Assembly: GCF_030689025.1 (NCBI RefSeq)
Contig: NZ_JAUYWA010000030.1
Location: 1-38,459, forward strand
Direction of reading: 5' to 3'
DNA length: 38,459 nt
DNA from: Oceanobacter sp. 1_MG-2023
GTDB taxonomy: Bacteria; Pseudomonadota; Gammaproteobacteria; Pseudomonadales; Oceanobacteraceae
The notes under the pieces were generated by a model. The model had not been told where the DNA came from, did no database searches, and saw only the letters and a list, made by a program, of their open reading frames with translations. Shown here piece by piece: positions 26,007 to 35,444 of the stretch (position 1 is its first letter; every line of letters begins with the position of its first letter). The position numbers and the translations under genes were made by a program.

Positions 26007-26057
26007 GTTTTTTGCTGCCAGCCCCAGACTGGAGCTGGTGTTAGCGGAGAGACGCAC

Positions 26058-26135
26058 CTGGAAAGCAAATCTGGAAAGCAAATCTGGAAAGCAAATCTGG
26101 AAAGCAAATCTGGAAAGCAAATCTGGAAAGCAAAT
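26058..26135. repeat. 13-bp tandem repeat, six copies
   Basis: Six perfect copies of CTGGAAAGCAAAT lie between the repressor and the TonB receptor, about 130 bases before the receptor ATG. The unit length is not a multiple of three, and the array sits outside the accepted genes. Perfect identity suggests recent expansion or ongoing copy-number change. Confidence 0.92.
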
Positions 26136-26264
26136 CTTTAATAACCGATGGCCAACACCGAGCTGTTATCGGTATTGGCCTGTAATGCTTCAATCCCCCG
26201 GATAACACTGTCCACACCGTGGCTGGCAAGCCGTTGCAAGCACGGCCGTAATCCGGGAATCTTT

Positions 26265-28391
26265 ATGAATCGTAAACGCTCCGCCTCTATTTATTCAGCG
26301 GTTAATACACTGCTTGTCTTGCCGCAGGCTATGGTATTGGCCTGTTTGTCCGCGATGGTCCATGCGCATGGCGTCGACATGGACGATAGCTATCATGACC
26401 TGGAAAGTATTCATGTGTTTGGCCGCAAACCGATGCTGGGAGAGGCCATTTCTGCTTCCGAAGGGTACGTTGATCAGGATGCCATTGAGGTGCGCCCGTT
26501 GCTGCGCACCGGTGAAGTGCTGGAACTGGTCCCCGGCATGGTGGTGACCCAACACAGTGGTTCGGGCAAGGCCAACCAGTATTTCCTGCGGGGGTTTAAT
26601 CTTGACCATGGCACCGACTTTGCCGTGTTGGTAGACGAGATGCCGGTCAATATGCGCAGTCACGGACATGGTCAGGGTTACACCGACCTGAACTTCCTGA
26701 TTCCTGAAGCAATTCAATCGCTGGAATACCAGAAGGGCAGTTACGACGCCAGCGTTGGTGACTTCAGTAGCTCCGGCAACGCAGCGTTCACGACGGCTTC
26801 CCGGCTGGATAATGGCCTCGCCAAAATCACCCTGGGGCAGGATGCCTATCAGCGCGGCTTGCTGATGGACAGTGTTAACACCGGTACGGGGGACTTCTTC
26901 TACGCCCTGGAAAAACAGGGTTACGATGGCCCCTGGACGGATGTGAGCGAAGACATTGATAAAACCAATGTATGGCTGAAATACCGCCAGCCGCTAGCCG
27001 GTGGCGACTGGTCGATCAGCCTGATGGGTTACGACAACCAATGGAACAGCGCCGATCAGATCCCGGAACGGGCAGTGGCCAGCGGCCAGATTGATGAACT
27101 GGGTTCGCTTGACGACACTGTCGGCGGCAAGAGTGACCGCTACAGCATCAATAGCCAATGGCAAAGCGCCAACCTGAGCCTGTCGGCCTACGCTATTCGC
27201 TACAATATGAACCTGTGGTCGAACTTCACTTATTACCTGGATGACAGCGACAATGGTGATCAGTTTGAACAGGTCGATCATCGCTGGATCTACGGCGGCC
27301 AGATCGAATATCGGCAGCAATCCGAGCTGGCCGGTGTGGTTGCCAGTACCCGCATCGGGGCGGATTACCAGCTTGATGATATTGATGAAGTGGGTCTGTA
27401 TCACACCACTGAGCGCCAGCGCCTTGGTACCATTCGCAGCGACGCAGTGACCCAGCAAAGCCTGGGCTTGTTTGCCGATACCACGCTGTACTGGAACGAG
27501 AAATGGCGCACCATGATTGGCGTACGTTACGACTACTTTGATTTTGACGTAGACAGCCGGGTGGATGTGAACCAGAACGGCGTTGATCTGAGCGCTAACA
27601 GCGGCACTGCGGATGATACTAACCTGTCGTTGAAAAGCAGCCTGGTCTACGCACCGGATCAAAACCGGGAAATCTATCTGTCGATCGGGCAAGGGCTGCA
27701 CTCCAACGATGCGCGCGGTACCACTATTCAGGTGGATCCGGCGGATGGCAGCGACGTTGATGCCGTTGATCCACTGGTGGACTCCATCGGTTATGAACTG
27801 GGCGTGCGTGGTCTGATAGCCGAACGCCTGAATGCTTCACTGGTGTTGTGGCAACTGGATCTTGATAGCGAGCTGCTGTTTGTTGGTGACGCCGGTAACA
27901 CGGAAGCCACCCGGTCATCACGCAGGCAAGGGATAGAAATGACCGGCTACCTCAACCTTACCGAAGCCTGGAACGCCGACCTGGAATACGCTTATACCCG
28001 CGCCCGCTTTCGCGACAGCTCGGATGATGGCGACTACATTCCGGGTGCTCCGGAATCCGTCGCTCAGGCTGGCTTGACCTATATTGGAGCGACGCCGTCC
28101 GCTCAGCCATGGTCTGGCAGCTTGCGTATGCGCTACATTGGCCCCCGTGCGTTGCTTGAAGATAACTCGGAACGGGCAGGCAGCAACCTGGTGCTTAATG
28201 CCGCCACACAGCTGGAGTTACAGAATTGGCAGTTTGGTCTGGAAGTACTCAATCTGCTCGATAGCGATGACCACGACATCGACTACTGGTACGAAAGCCA
28301 GCTGGCTGGAGAAAGCGAAGCGCAGGAAGGCTTGCACTACCATGTGATGGAGCCGCGCACGGTACGGATGAGTGCGGCACTGATGTTTTAA
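26265..28391 (+). CDS. TonB-dependent outer-membrane receptor
   Basis: A 708-residue outer-membrane transporter. The start at 26265 (MNRKRSASIYS) gives a signal peptide ending near MVHAHG; the upstream in-frame ATG has no signal-like start. The plug domain (about 45-160) contains EVLELVPGMVVTQHSGSGKA, LRGFNLDHGTDFAVLVDEMP and a His-rich MRSHGHGQGY. The rest is beta barrel with alternating aromatic strands, ending in Phe (SAALMF) as outer-membrane barrels do. The substrate is unknown; the His and Asp clusters (HAHGVDMDDSYHD at the mature N-terminus, LDSDDHDIDYWY near the end) make a metal or metal chelate a reasonable guess. It is divergent from a BlaI/M56 pair that probably controls it. Confidence 0.92.
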   Translation: MNRKRSASIYSAVNTLLVLPQAMVLACLSAMVHAHGVDMDDSYHDLESIHVFGRKPMLGEAISASEGYVDQDAIEVRPLLRTGEVLELVPGMVVTQHSGSGKANQYFLRGFNLDHGTDFAVLVDEMPVNMRSHGHGQGYTDLNFLIPEAIQSLEYQKGSYDASVGDFSSSGNAAFTTASRLDNGLAKITLGQDAYQRGLLMDSVNTGTGDFFYALEKQGYDGPWTDVSEDIDKTNVWLKYRQPLAGGDWSISLMGYDNQWNSADQIPERAVASGQIDELGSLDDTVGGKSDRYSINSQWQSANLSLSAYAIRYNMNLWSNFTYYLDDSDNGDQFEQVDHRWIYGGQIEYRQQSELAGVVASTRIGADYQLDDIDEVGLYHTTERQRLGTIRSDAVTQQSLGLFADTTLYWNEKWRTMIGVRYDYFDFDVDSRVDVNQNGVDLSANSGTADDTNLSLKSSLVYAPDQNREIYLSIGQGLHSNDARGTTIQVDPADGSDVDAVDPLVDSIGYELGVRGLIAERLNASLVLWQLDLDSELLFVGDAGNTEATRSSRRQGIEMTGYLNLTEAWNADLEYAYTRARFRDSSDDGDYIPGAPESVAQAGLTYIGATPSAQPWSGSLRMRYIGPRALLEDNSERAGSNLVLNAATQLELQNWQFGLEVLNLLDSDDHDIDYWYESQLAGESEAQEGLHYHVMEPRTVRMSAALMF

Positions 28392-28491
28392 CGGCAGGGT
28401 TGCTGGAGGGGCTGGAGACTGGGGCTGTTATTGCGATGCGGCTGCTCCGCTGATGGGCAGCCGTGTTTTGAGTCCATCCTGATTTGGGTGT

Positions 28492-28533
28492 CCCGGTTAT
28501 TTCCCTCTGGTTATTTCCCGCTCCGGTTATTCC
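28492..28533. repeat. Imperfect 14-16-bp repeats downstream of the receptor
   Basis: GGTTATTTCCC-like units start at 28495 and 28509, with a shorter one at 28525. Just before them GGGTGTCCCGGTTATTT resembles the GGGTGTCCGGCTTATTT next to the fold-back at 23444. It is probably a degenerate member of the same repeat family. Confidence 0.5.
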
Positions 28534-28584
28534 AGGGTGAAATGGCCACGGACGAAGCCGGGCCCTGCGGTGATATTGTGTGGG

Positions 28585-29298
28585 TCAGCCGATCTTGCCG
28601 GTCACTCGTACTCGTTTGCCACCGACTTCCGTTGGTACCTTGGCCGCTTCTGCCGCCGCTTTGATGCGGCCATCAATGATGTTCTTCACCGCAATCAGCA
28701 AGCCCATGGCCATAAAGGCACCTGGTGGCAGAATCGCAAACAGAAAATCCGGGTAATCGCTGAACAGCTCTATTTTCCAGTGTGCGGCATCCGCTCCAAA
28801 CAGCAGCTGCATATTGGAGAAAATCACACCCTGACCCAGTATTTCACGCATGGCACCCAGCACCACCAGGACGGCGGTAAAGCCCAACGCCATCATAAAG
28901 CCGTCGACGATGGAGGGAAGGATAGGATTTTTGCAGGCAAAGGCATCAGCGCGGCCCAGTATCGCGCAGTTGGTGACGATCAGGGGAATAAAGATCCCCA
29001 GCACCTGATACAGCTCGTAGGTAAAGGCTTGCATCACCAGTTCGGCGACCGTGGTAAAGGAGGCGATAATCATCACAAAGGCGGGTAGCCTCACCGCATC
29101 CGGTACGTGGTTACGAATCAGCGAGACCGAAAAGTTGGAGCCAATCAGCACCATCATGGTGGCCAGGCCAAGGCCCAGGGCGTTCACAACCGAACCGGTC
29201 ACCGCCAGCAATGGACAAAGGCCAAGTAACTGGACCAGTGCCGGGTTGTTGTTCCATAAGCCGTCGAGGGAAATATCCCGCAGGGATTTGGTAGCCAT
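28585..29298 (-). CDS. rnfE: Ion-translocating oxidoreductase subunit RnfE
   Basis: Membrane subunit of the Rnf complex, which couples electron flow between NADH and ferredoxin to ion transport, or in the Rsx role reduces the SoxR regulator. 237 residues, homologous to RnfA, with about six helices; [23 protein letters not shown] is the family start and carries a conserved membrane Cys. The start overlaps the rnfG stop by one base (TAATG). It is the last gene of the operon; the endonuclease III gene that often follows rnfE in gammaproteobacteria is absent, a TonB receptor lying there instead. No intrinsic terminator is evident downstream. Confidence 0.95.
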   Translation of the reverse strand: MATKSLRDISLDGLWNNNPALVQLLGLCPLLAVTGSVVNALGLGLATMMVLIGSNFSVSLIRNHVPDAVRLPAFVMIIASFTTVAELVMQAFTYELYQVLGIFIPLIVTNCAILGRADAFACKNPILPSIVDGFMMALGFTAVLVVLGAMREILGQGVIFSNMQLLFGADAAHWKIELFSDYPDFLFAILPPGAFMAMGLLIAVKNIIDGRIKAAAEAAKVPTEVGGKRVRVTGKIG

Positions 29299-29966
29299 TA
29301 ATGATTCTCCACACGGCTGGCCGATGCAGGCAGCGGATAGCCCAGCAGTTGGGTTTGGTGTCGTTCGAAAAACTGCAGCGCGTGTTTGACCGCAGTCACG
29401 ACCGCTCTTGGGGTAATGGTGGCACCGGTAAACTGGTCGAAATCGCCGCCATCTTTTTTGACGGCCCAGGCACTTTCTGCTGGGGATAGCAATGACTTGC
29501 CGTTGAATGCCATGACCCAGTCGGATTTTTTCAGGTCGATCTTGTCACCGAGTCCAGGGGTTTCGCGGTGGCTGATTACCCGTACGCCAGCAAGGCGGCC
29601 ATCGGCATGAATACCAACCAGCAAGCCGATCTCCATGGTGTAACCGTCTGGCGCGACCACCGGCAAAATCACGGTCGTCACCTGTCCCTGGTGGCGCGCC
29701 AGATGAATACTGGCATCGTCGGGGAGAGGGCCTAACAGCCGGGTATCAAAGTTCCGGTTTACGCTGATCACGTCGGTGAGCAGGTCATTGTCGTATTGAT
29801 TGGCCGGGATGATTTCGTTGAGCGCACGGGACTGCGCCAAACGCATGTTATGGGCAATGCGGTCGGCTGTACCGACCTGGGCGATGGCGATGGCACCCGC
29901 GGTGACGATGGCAAACAGTCCCAGGCCAATGGCATTACGCTGAATGGAAGCCAGTAACTCTTTCAT
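29298..29966 (-). CDS. rnfG: Ion-translocating oxidoreductase subunit RnfG
   Basis: FMN-carrying subunit anchored by one N-terminal helix (about 10-30), the rest periplasmic, 222 residues. The flavinylation motif is TGAT at 180-183 ([12 protein letters not shown]), where family members link FMN covalently to the last Thr. [12 protein letters not shown] at about 133-144 is another family block. It overlaps rnfD and rnfE by single-base TAATG junctions. Confidence 0.95.
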   Translation of the reverse strand: MKELLASIQRNAIGLGLFAIVTAGAIAIAQVGTADRIAHNMRLAQSRALNEIIPANQYDNDLLTDVISVNRNFDTRLLGPLPDDASIHLARHQGQVTTVILPVVAPDGYTMEIGLLVGIHADGRLAGVRVISHRETPGLGDKIDLKKSDWVMAFNGKSLLSPAESAWAVKKDGGDFDQFTGATITPRAVVTAVKHALQFFERHQTQLLGYPLPASASRVENH

Positions 29967-31012
29967 TATTTGGCCTCCGGTTTTTTCAGGCCGCGATTGG
30001 CCTTGGCATGACCATAGGTGCGTGGCTGGGTGTAGGCATCAATAAAGGGAGCGGCAAAGTTCATCAGCAACACGGCAAAGGCCACCGCGTCGGGGTAAGA
30101 GCCCCAGGTCCGGATGATATAGAGCAGAATCCCGATGCCGGCGCCGTAGATCAGTTTTCCCAGTGGCGTGGTAGCCGCTGATACCGGGTCGGTGGCAATA
30201 AAAAAGGCTCCCAACATGGTTGCGCCACTGAGCAAGTGCAGTGAAGCCGGGGTGTACATATCGGCGTCCCATCCCAGTATCAGTGAGCACAGCGACAGTC
30301 CGGCCAGCATGGCCACCGGAATATGCCAGGTAATGATACGTCGCCAGAGCAGCACCAGACCACCGGCCAGAAAGGCCAGATTGACCCATTCCCAACCACC
30401 GTTCAGCCAGCCATTAAAGGTGGTGTCGGTCAGGACTTCTGTGGCCGTTTTATTGCTGATCAGGTGCTTGTAGGTATCCAGCGGTGTGGCACCGCTAAAG
30501 GCGTCGGCACTGCCACCGGCAAAAATTACTGACAGGGCATCACCCAGCCCGGCAACGGAAGCTCCCATCTGGCTGGACAGTGCCCAGTTGGTGGTCATCT
30601 GCAGTGGAAAGGAAATCAGCACCAGGGCGTAACCGATCATGGCCGGGTTAAACGGGTTGTTGCCCATGCCGCCGTACAGCTGTTTGGCGAAGATAATCGC
30701 AAACGCCGTGGCCACCAGGGTGATCCACCAGGGGGCCAGCGGTGGCAGCGCCAGGCCAATCAGTACCCCGGTGAGCAGGGCGCTGTTGTCTTTCAGGAAG
30801 AACATCACCGGACGTTGACGAATCCGGAGTATCAGGGCTTCGGTGGCGATCGCGAACAGTGCCGCCAGCACCACGTTAATCAGTGTGCCAAAGCCGAACA
30901 AGGCGGTCATTACCGCCAGCCCTGGCAGGGTGGCCAGAGTGACCGTCAGCATCACCTTTTGGGTGCTGTTGTTACCGTGTGCGTGAGGGGAAGAAAGGGT
31001 CATCAACGCCAT
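29966..31012 (-). CDS. rnfD: Ion-translocating oxidoreductase subunit RnfD
   Basis: Membrane subunit with covalent FMN, 348 residues and about nine or ten helices. The flavin attachment motif is SGAT with T176 ([13 protein letters not shown]). [15 protein letters not shown] near 114-128 is a conserved quinone-reductase-type signature shared with NqrB. The N-terminal [15 protein letters not shown] is normal for RnfD. It joins both neighbours by TAATG overlaps, so the operon is translated as a coupled series. Confidence 0.95.
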   Translation of the reverse strand: MALMTLSSPHAHGNNSTQKVMLTVTLATLPGLAVMTALFGFGTLINVVLAALFAIATEALILRIRQRPVMFFLKDNSALLTGVLIGLALPPLAPWWITLVATAFAIIFAKQLYGGMGNNPFNPAMIGYALVLISFPLQMTTNWALSSQMGASVAGLGDALSVIFAGGSADAFSGATPLDTYKHLISNKTATEVLTDTTFNGWLNGGWEWVNLAFLAGGLVLLWRRIITWHIPVAMLAGLSLCSLILGWDADMYTPASLHLLSGATMLGAFFIATDPVSAATTPLGKLIYGAGIGILLYIIRTWGSYPDAVAFAVLLMNFAAPFIDAYTQPRTYGHAKANRGLKKPEAK

Positions 31013-33330
31013 TAGTCGGTTCCACTTGTGGTAGTCGTTTGGCTGGCAGTTTGCTCCAGCTCAGCCAGCTGTTGAGTCAGGGCGTTGAGCTTGTCCTGCT
31101 GTTTGTTAACACCCAGAGTCAGGGCATCGACGGTATCCAGTTGTTGCTCTCGGGCCATGGCCAGTCGTTCCTGTGCCTTGTTGAGGCGGTCTTGGGCGGC
31201 ACGGATTTTTTTACGTACTGCGTCGGCCTCTGCGGAGGACTGGCTGCTGGGTTCGGTGCTGTCTGTGTTTGTCGCTACCGGCGCGCCGGTTACGGCTTGC
31301 CAGGCGGCCTTGGCTTCATCGACTCGCTGTTGCTGTTTGACGATGCCGGTTTCCAGTGCTGCGACCGTATCCAGACCTTGAGCCTTGGCTTCTTCCAGTC
31401 GCTTGATGGCGGCATCCAGGCGTGCCTGGGCGGTTTCCCATTTGCGTTGCAGCCGTTCCGGGCTGTTGGGGTCGCCCTTGTCGGGGCCGGCGGCGGTATC
31501 TGTCGCGGCTGCCGGTTGCGCCTTGAGGGCTTTTTTCTCGGCGGCAATGTCTTTGGCCAGATCTTTCATCCGTGTCTGGGCCTTGACCAGTGCACTTTCC
31601 AGGGCTGCTACCTTGGTTTGCTGGTCTTCGTCCCCGGCGGACAACGCTTGTTGTGCAGCCGAGAGTTTTTCTTTGGTTTTGCTGATCGCGGTCTGGGCGG
31701 CAGTCAGCTGCTTTTGTAGTTTTTCCAGCGCTGGCGAGGTCAAGGCCGCCGCCACTGGGCTACTGCTTGAGCCACCACTGGCGGCGGGAGTGGCTGAAGC
31801 ACTGTTCTCCGCCGCGGCAGCGGCTTTTTTATTGGCTGCTGCCAGAGCAGCGGCTTCGGCCCGGGCCTTGCGTTTGGCTTCTTTTTCAGCAGCTTCACGC
31901 TCTTGTCGAGCCAGGCGACGTTCAAACCGTTCACGGGCCTGTTCGGATTTTTGATGGGCGGCGCGTTCTTCACGAATCGCCCCTTTGGCGTGGCGGTAAT
32001 ACTGCACCAGCGGAATCTGGCTGGGGCAAACGTACGAGCAGGCACCACATTCAATGCAGTCAAACAGGTTGTGCTGTTCGGCCTTGTCGAATTCTTCTGC
32101 CTTGCTAAACCAGTACAATTGCTGTGGCAATAATTGTGCTGGACAGGCCAGAGTACACATACCGCAACGAATACAGGCCATGGCGGCTTCGTTAACGGGC
32201 ATTTCTGTCACGCTGGGGGCTAACAGGCAGTTGCTGGTTTTGACCAGCGGCAGCGAGTCATCCGGCAGGGTAAAGCCCATCATCGGGCCTCCCATAATGA
32301 CGCGTGGCAATGGCTGTGGCTGATAGCCGGATAACTGCAACAGGTGCGATGCCGGTGTTCCCAGCATGACGTCCCAGTTGCCGGGATCACTGACGGCGTC
32401 ACCGGTGACGGTGGTGATGCGGCTGATCAGTGGTTCGCCATGGTAAACCGCACGATAAATGGCGCTGGCGGTGCCGACGTTCTGGCAGACGATTCCCAGG
32501 TTGGCGGGAATGCCGCCAGAGGGTACTTCCTCGCCGGTCAGAATCTGGATTAACTGTTTTTCACCACCCGACGGGTATTTGGTCGGAATGGCAACGATAC
32601 TGATCTGGCTGGACTGGTCGAGCGACTGGCATGCGTTGTTTAACGCGGCAATCGCTTCTGGCTTGTTGTCTTCGATGCCTACCAGACAACGCTGGGCACC
32701 CAGAATATGCAGCAATACGCGGATACCATGAATCACCTCGTCGGCCCGTTCACGCATCAACATATCGTCGGCGGTGATATAAGGTTCACACTCGGCGCCG
32801 TTGATGATCAGGGTATTGATCGGGCTGTTGCCGTTATCGTCACGTTTAACGGCCAGTTTGACCGCGGTCGGAAAACCCGCGCCACCCATACCAGCGATAC
32901 CGCAGCCACGAATACGCTCAACCAGATCACTGGCGGCGATATCTTCAAGAGACGTGACCCCCAGTTCATCCAGCAGGCTTTGGTGCTCGATCCACTGTTC
33001 CTGGCCATCCGGCTCGATGATCAGACAAAGCGCGGTCAAGCCAGAATCATGGGGAACCGGCCGGTCTTCAATCGCCACCACCGTACCGGAAGTGGGCGCA
33101 TGCAGGGGCACGCTGACAAAACCATCTGCGTGCGCGACAAGCTGACCTTTAAGCACGCGTTCACCGACAGCAACGCAAGGCACTGCCGGTGCGCCGATAT
33201 GTTGGCCCAGTGGCAGCGTCAGCAGGGCGGGCAGTGGTGCAGGGCGAATCGGTGTGCGGGTGCTTTGCTGTTTGTTTTCTGCCGGGTGAATACCCCCATC
33301 AAAGCTGTGCAGCTGAATCTGATGGGTCAT
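31012..33330 (-). CDS. rnfC: Ion-translocating oxidoreductase subunit RnfC
   Basis: NADH-binding peripheral subunit, 772 residues. The N-terminal part (about 1-120) is RnfC-specific. The flavin/NADH-binding region contains [18 protein letters not shown] at 142-159 and the ECEPY block at 180-184. Two [4Fe-4S] motifs follow, at C386/389/392/396 and C425/428/431/435. The tail from about 455 is a long Ala-, Lys- and Gln-rich coiled region with repeated A-L-E-x-G-V/I-x-K-Q-Q blocks around [13 protein letters not shown] and [13 protein letters not shown], indicating internal duplication. Such tails are common in gammaproteobacterial RnfC and vary in length. It overlaps rnfB by 4 bases (ATGA). Confidence 0.95.
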   Translation of the reverse strand: MTHQIQLHSFDGGIHPAENKQQSTRTPIRPAPLPALLTLPLGQHIGAPAVPCVAVGERVLKGQLVAHADGFVSVPLHAPTSGTVVAIEDRPVPHDSGLTALCLIIEPDGQEQWIEHQSLLDELGVTSLEDIAASDLVERIRGCGIAGMGGAGFPTAVKLAVKRDDNGNSPINTLIINGAECEPYITADDMLMRERADEVIHGIRVLLHILGAQRCLVGIEDNKPEAIAALNNACQSLDQSSQISIVAIPTKYPSGGEKQLIQILTGEEVPSGGIPANLGIVCQNVGTASAIYRAVYHGEPLISRITTVTGDAVSDPGNWDVMLGTPASHLLQLSGYQPQPLPRVIMGGPMMGFTLPDDSLPLVKTSNCLLAPSVTEMPVNEAAMACIRCGMCTLACPAQLLPQQLYWFSKAEEFDKAEQHNLFDCIECGACSYVCPSQIPLVQYYRHAKGAIREERAAHQKSEQARERFERRLARQEREAAEKEAKRKARAEAAALAAANKKAAAAAENSASATPAASGGSSSSPVAAALTSPALEKLQKQLTAAQTAISKTKEKLSAAQQALSAGDEDQQTKVAALESALVKAQTRMKDLAKDIAAEKKALKAQPAAATDTAAGPDKGDPNSPERLQRKWETAQARLDAAIKRLEEAKAQGLDTVAALETGIVKQQQRVDEAKAAWQAVTGAPVATNTDSTEPSSQSSAEADAVRKKIRAAQDRLNKAQERLAMAREQQLDTVDALTLGVNKQQDKLNALTQQLAELEQTASQTTTTSGTD

Positions 33331-33947
33331 GCGGCTTGTCCTTTGTGGTCATTACTGCTGGTGTCGTGGGTATTGGGCTGACGATCGGTTGCAATCAACT
33401 CAACCCCGGGGGTGGGTGCTTGCCAATACCAGGTGTTGGTCGTCGGTGTTAACGGCACCATATCGATGCAGTCCACCGGGCACGGCTCAACACACAAATC
33501 ACAGCCGGTACATTCTGTTGCAACAACGGTGTGCATTTGTTTGGCGGCACCAATAATGGCGTCTACCGGGCAAGCCTGGATACACTTGGTGCAGCCGATA
33601 CATTCGGCTTCACGAATAACCGCGACGGTGGGCAGGGCTTTTTCAGCACCGTGTTCGGCATCCAGTGGTTCTGGCTCAACACCAAGTAAATCCGCCAGAG
33701 ACTGAATCGTACCCTCGCCACCGGGAGGACACTTGTTGATTTTCTCGCCGTTGGCAATGGCTTCGGCGTAAGGCTTGCAGCCAGGGTAACTGCACTGGCC
33801 ACATTGGGTTTGCGGCAGCAGGTCGTTGATCTGGTCAACGATGGGGTTGCCTTCAACCTTGAAACGTACTGCCGCAAAACCAAGAATGGCACCAAAAATC
33901 AGGGCCAGAATCGCCAGTACGGTTACTGCAATCAGAACTGTTGTCAT
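33327..33947 (-). CDS. rnfB: Ion-translocating oxidoreductase subunit RnfB
   Basis: Ferredoxin-like electron-entry subunit, 206 residues. One N-terminal membrane helix (about 3-25) leads to a [4Fe-4S] domain with C49, C52, C57 and C73 (CGQCSYPGC). Two ferredoxin-type clusters follow ([14 protein letters not shown] starting at C116 and [14 protein letters not shown] starting at C146). The Thr/Asn-rich C-terminal tail is not conserved. It follows rnfA after 22 bases and overlaps rnfC by 4. Confidence 0.96.
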   Translation of the reverse strand: MTTVLIAVTVLAILALIFGAILGFAAVRFKVEGNPIVDQINDLLPQTQCGQCSYPGCKPYAEAIANGEKINKCPPGGEGTIQSLADLLGVEPEPLDAEHGAEKALPTVAVIREAECIGCTKCIQACPVDAIIGAAKQMHTVVATECTGCDLCVEPCPVDCIDMVPLTPTTNTWYWQAPTPGVELIATDRQPNTHDTSSNDHKGQAA

Positions 33948-33969
33948 AATAGTGCCTTGTTCGTTCCGG

Positions 33970-34551
33970 TCAGATGCTGACCAGGCCGGTGAATCCCATA
34001 AATGCCAGTGACATCAAACCGGCGGTGACCATGGCAATGGCCGATCCCTGAAAAGGTTTGGGTACATCCGCGACCGCAATACGTTCACGCATGGCGGCAA
34101 ACAGCACCATAACCAGAGAGAAGCCAACCGCAGCGCCAAAGCCATAAAGGATGGATTCAACCAGACTGTTATCGCGTTTGATGTTCAGCAAGGCGACGCC
34201 CAGAACGGCGCAGTTGGTGGTAATAAGGGGCAGGAATATACCCAAAACCCGATACAGCAATGGGCTGGTTTTCCGAATAGCCAATTCGGTAAAACCGACA
34301 ACGACGGCAATCACCATAATAAAGCTGATGGTTTTCAGGTATACCAGTTCCAGTGGCACCAGCAGGAAGGTGTACACCAGATAACTGCACAGCGAGGCCA
34401 GTGTCAGCACAAAGGTGGTTGCGGCACCCATGCCGATGGCGGTTTCCAGCTTGTTGGAAACGCCCATAAATGGACACAAACCGAGAAACTGTACCAGTAC
34501 AAAGTTGTTTACCAGAATGGTACTGACCAGAATCAGTAAATACTCGGTCAT
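33970..34551 (-). CDS. rnfA: Ion-translocating oxidoreductase subunit RnfA
   Basis: First gene of the operon, 193 residues, about six helices. The family start [20 protein letters not shown] and [16 protein letters not shown] with the conserved membrane Cys (C26) are intact, as is [14 protein letters not shown] with a second Cys. It pairs with RnfE in the membrane, where in the complex the cysteines may hold a shared Fe-S cluster. GGAG lies about 10 bases upstream of the ATG. Confidence 0.96.
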   Translation of the reverse strand: MTEYLLILVSTILVNNFVLVQFLGLCPFMGVSNKLETAIGMGAATTFVLTLASLCSYLVYTFLLVPLELVYLKTISFIMVIAVVVGFTELAIRKTSPLLYRVLGIFLPLITTNCAVLGVALLNIKRDNSLVESILYGFGAAVGFSLVMVLFAAMRERIAVADVPKPFQGSAIAMVTAGLMSLAFMGFTGLVSI

Positions 34552-34607
34552 GCAGTGGTTGCTCCGCTGTGATTAAAAAGTAGCCAAGCCTGAAAATCAG
34601 GGGGCGT

Positions 34608-34637
34608 ATTATCCCAAACTTCTATTATTTCCCTCAA
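34608..34637 (-). promoter_or_regulatory. Candidate sigma-70 promoter of rnfABCDGE
   Basis: On the minus strand TTGAGG (34632-34637) and GATAAT (34608-34613) are separated by 18 bases, about 55 bases before the rnfA ATG. The remainder of 34638-34858 shows no accepted gene; a minus-strand 63-codon frame there lacks support. Confidence 0.4.
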
Positions 34638-34858
34638 GTATTAAAAGGGATAGTTTTAAGTTGTTTTAGGAATAACCTTAGAGGTGGTGATCACTTTCGG
34701 GCACAAGAATGACACAAAAGTATCACGCATCCGTCGTTTGGGCTGAACTGGAGTTCCGCGGGGCTGCTTGCGATGTTGGCCCGACGTACCCTCGATATAC
34801 CCCCTCGACACTGTTGCTTTAACGGCATGGGGCGCTGATTTGATCATGGCCGCGGTTA

Positions 34859-34864
34859 TATAAT
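34859..34864 (+). promoter_or_regulatory. -10 box for the META-domain lipoprotein gene
   Basis: A perfect TATAAT lies 74 bases before the GTG start. The -35 region at the right distance (TGATTT) is weak. Confidence 0.4.
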
Positions 34865-34937
34865 CCGGATATTTTCTGGATGGTATCGGTCATAATCGGT
34901 CTTTTCAATTTACTGACAAAAGGTATCGGGAGTCGCT

Positions 34938-35429
34938 GTGAAAACGATCGTTAGGTTATGTTCCTCAATAATAATGGTTGCCGCTTTGGGGGCTTGCAGC
35001 AGTCAGAGTCCAGTCCCTGCCTCTGTCAGTAACGATTCCACGGCTGGTCAGCAAGAGGCTGTGGCATCGGCGTCAACCAGTCTGGCGTCGGCGCTTGAAT
35101 GGCAGGTGGAGGATATTAACCAGGGCGGCATCATCGATTACTCCATGATTACCGTGAATTTTGGGATGGATGGCCAGGTGAGCGGTTCCTCCGGCTGCAA
35201 TCAGTACTCCGGGCGCTGGCAGCAGCTGGATAATGGTGATATCCGTTTTGATCAACTGATCAGTACCCGCAAAGCCTGTGCTCCGGCCCTGATGATGCAG
35301 GAACAGAGATTTTTGGCGGCCTTACAGGGAGCCAGCCAATACCGCTGGTTACATGATACCTGGCTGCTCTTGACCGATGACGAGGGTCGGGCATTACTGA
35401 AGCTGATTCCCAAATCGACCAAAAGCTGA
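34938..35429 (+). CDS. META-domain (HslJ-like) lipoprotein
   Basis: A 163-residue lipoprotein. Residues 1-20 are a lipoprotein signal with lipobox LGAC (C20). A Ser/Ala-rich linker runs to about 50, then a META domain: LEWQVEDINQGG, ITVNFGMDGQVSGSSGCNQYSG and a RKACAPALMMQEQRFLAAL block, which is the hallmark of HslJ-type proteins. HslJ in E. coli is linked to heat shock and novobiocin resistance; the molecular role is not settled. The start is GTG with GGGAG upstream. It converges with nasA, the stops being 15 bases apart, and has no functional link to it that I can see. Confidence 0.85.
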   Translation: MKTIVRLCSSIIMVAALGACSSQSPVPASVSNDSTAGQQEAVASASTSLASALEWQVEDINQGGIIDYSMITVNFGMDGQVSGSSGCNQYSGRWQQLDNGDIRFDQLISTRKACAPALMMQEQRFLAALQGASQYRWLHDTWLLLTDDEGRALLKLIPKSTKS

Positions 35430-35444
35430 ACAAGGTCGTTCAGA

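Noticed and set aside
26058..26135. CRISPR-like array
   Set aside because: The 13-bp units are directly adjacent with no spacers, and no cas gene is in the window.
30979..31719. A 246-codon plus-strand open frame
   Set aside because: It is antisense to the rnfC tail and rnfD start. The low-complexity tail of RnfC creates long open frames on the other strand.
34656..34847. A 63-codon minus-strand frame between rnfA and the lipoprotein gene
   Set aside because: Basic, low-information sequence with no family resemblance, in a region expected to hold two divergent promoters.
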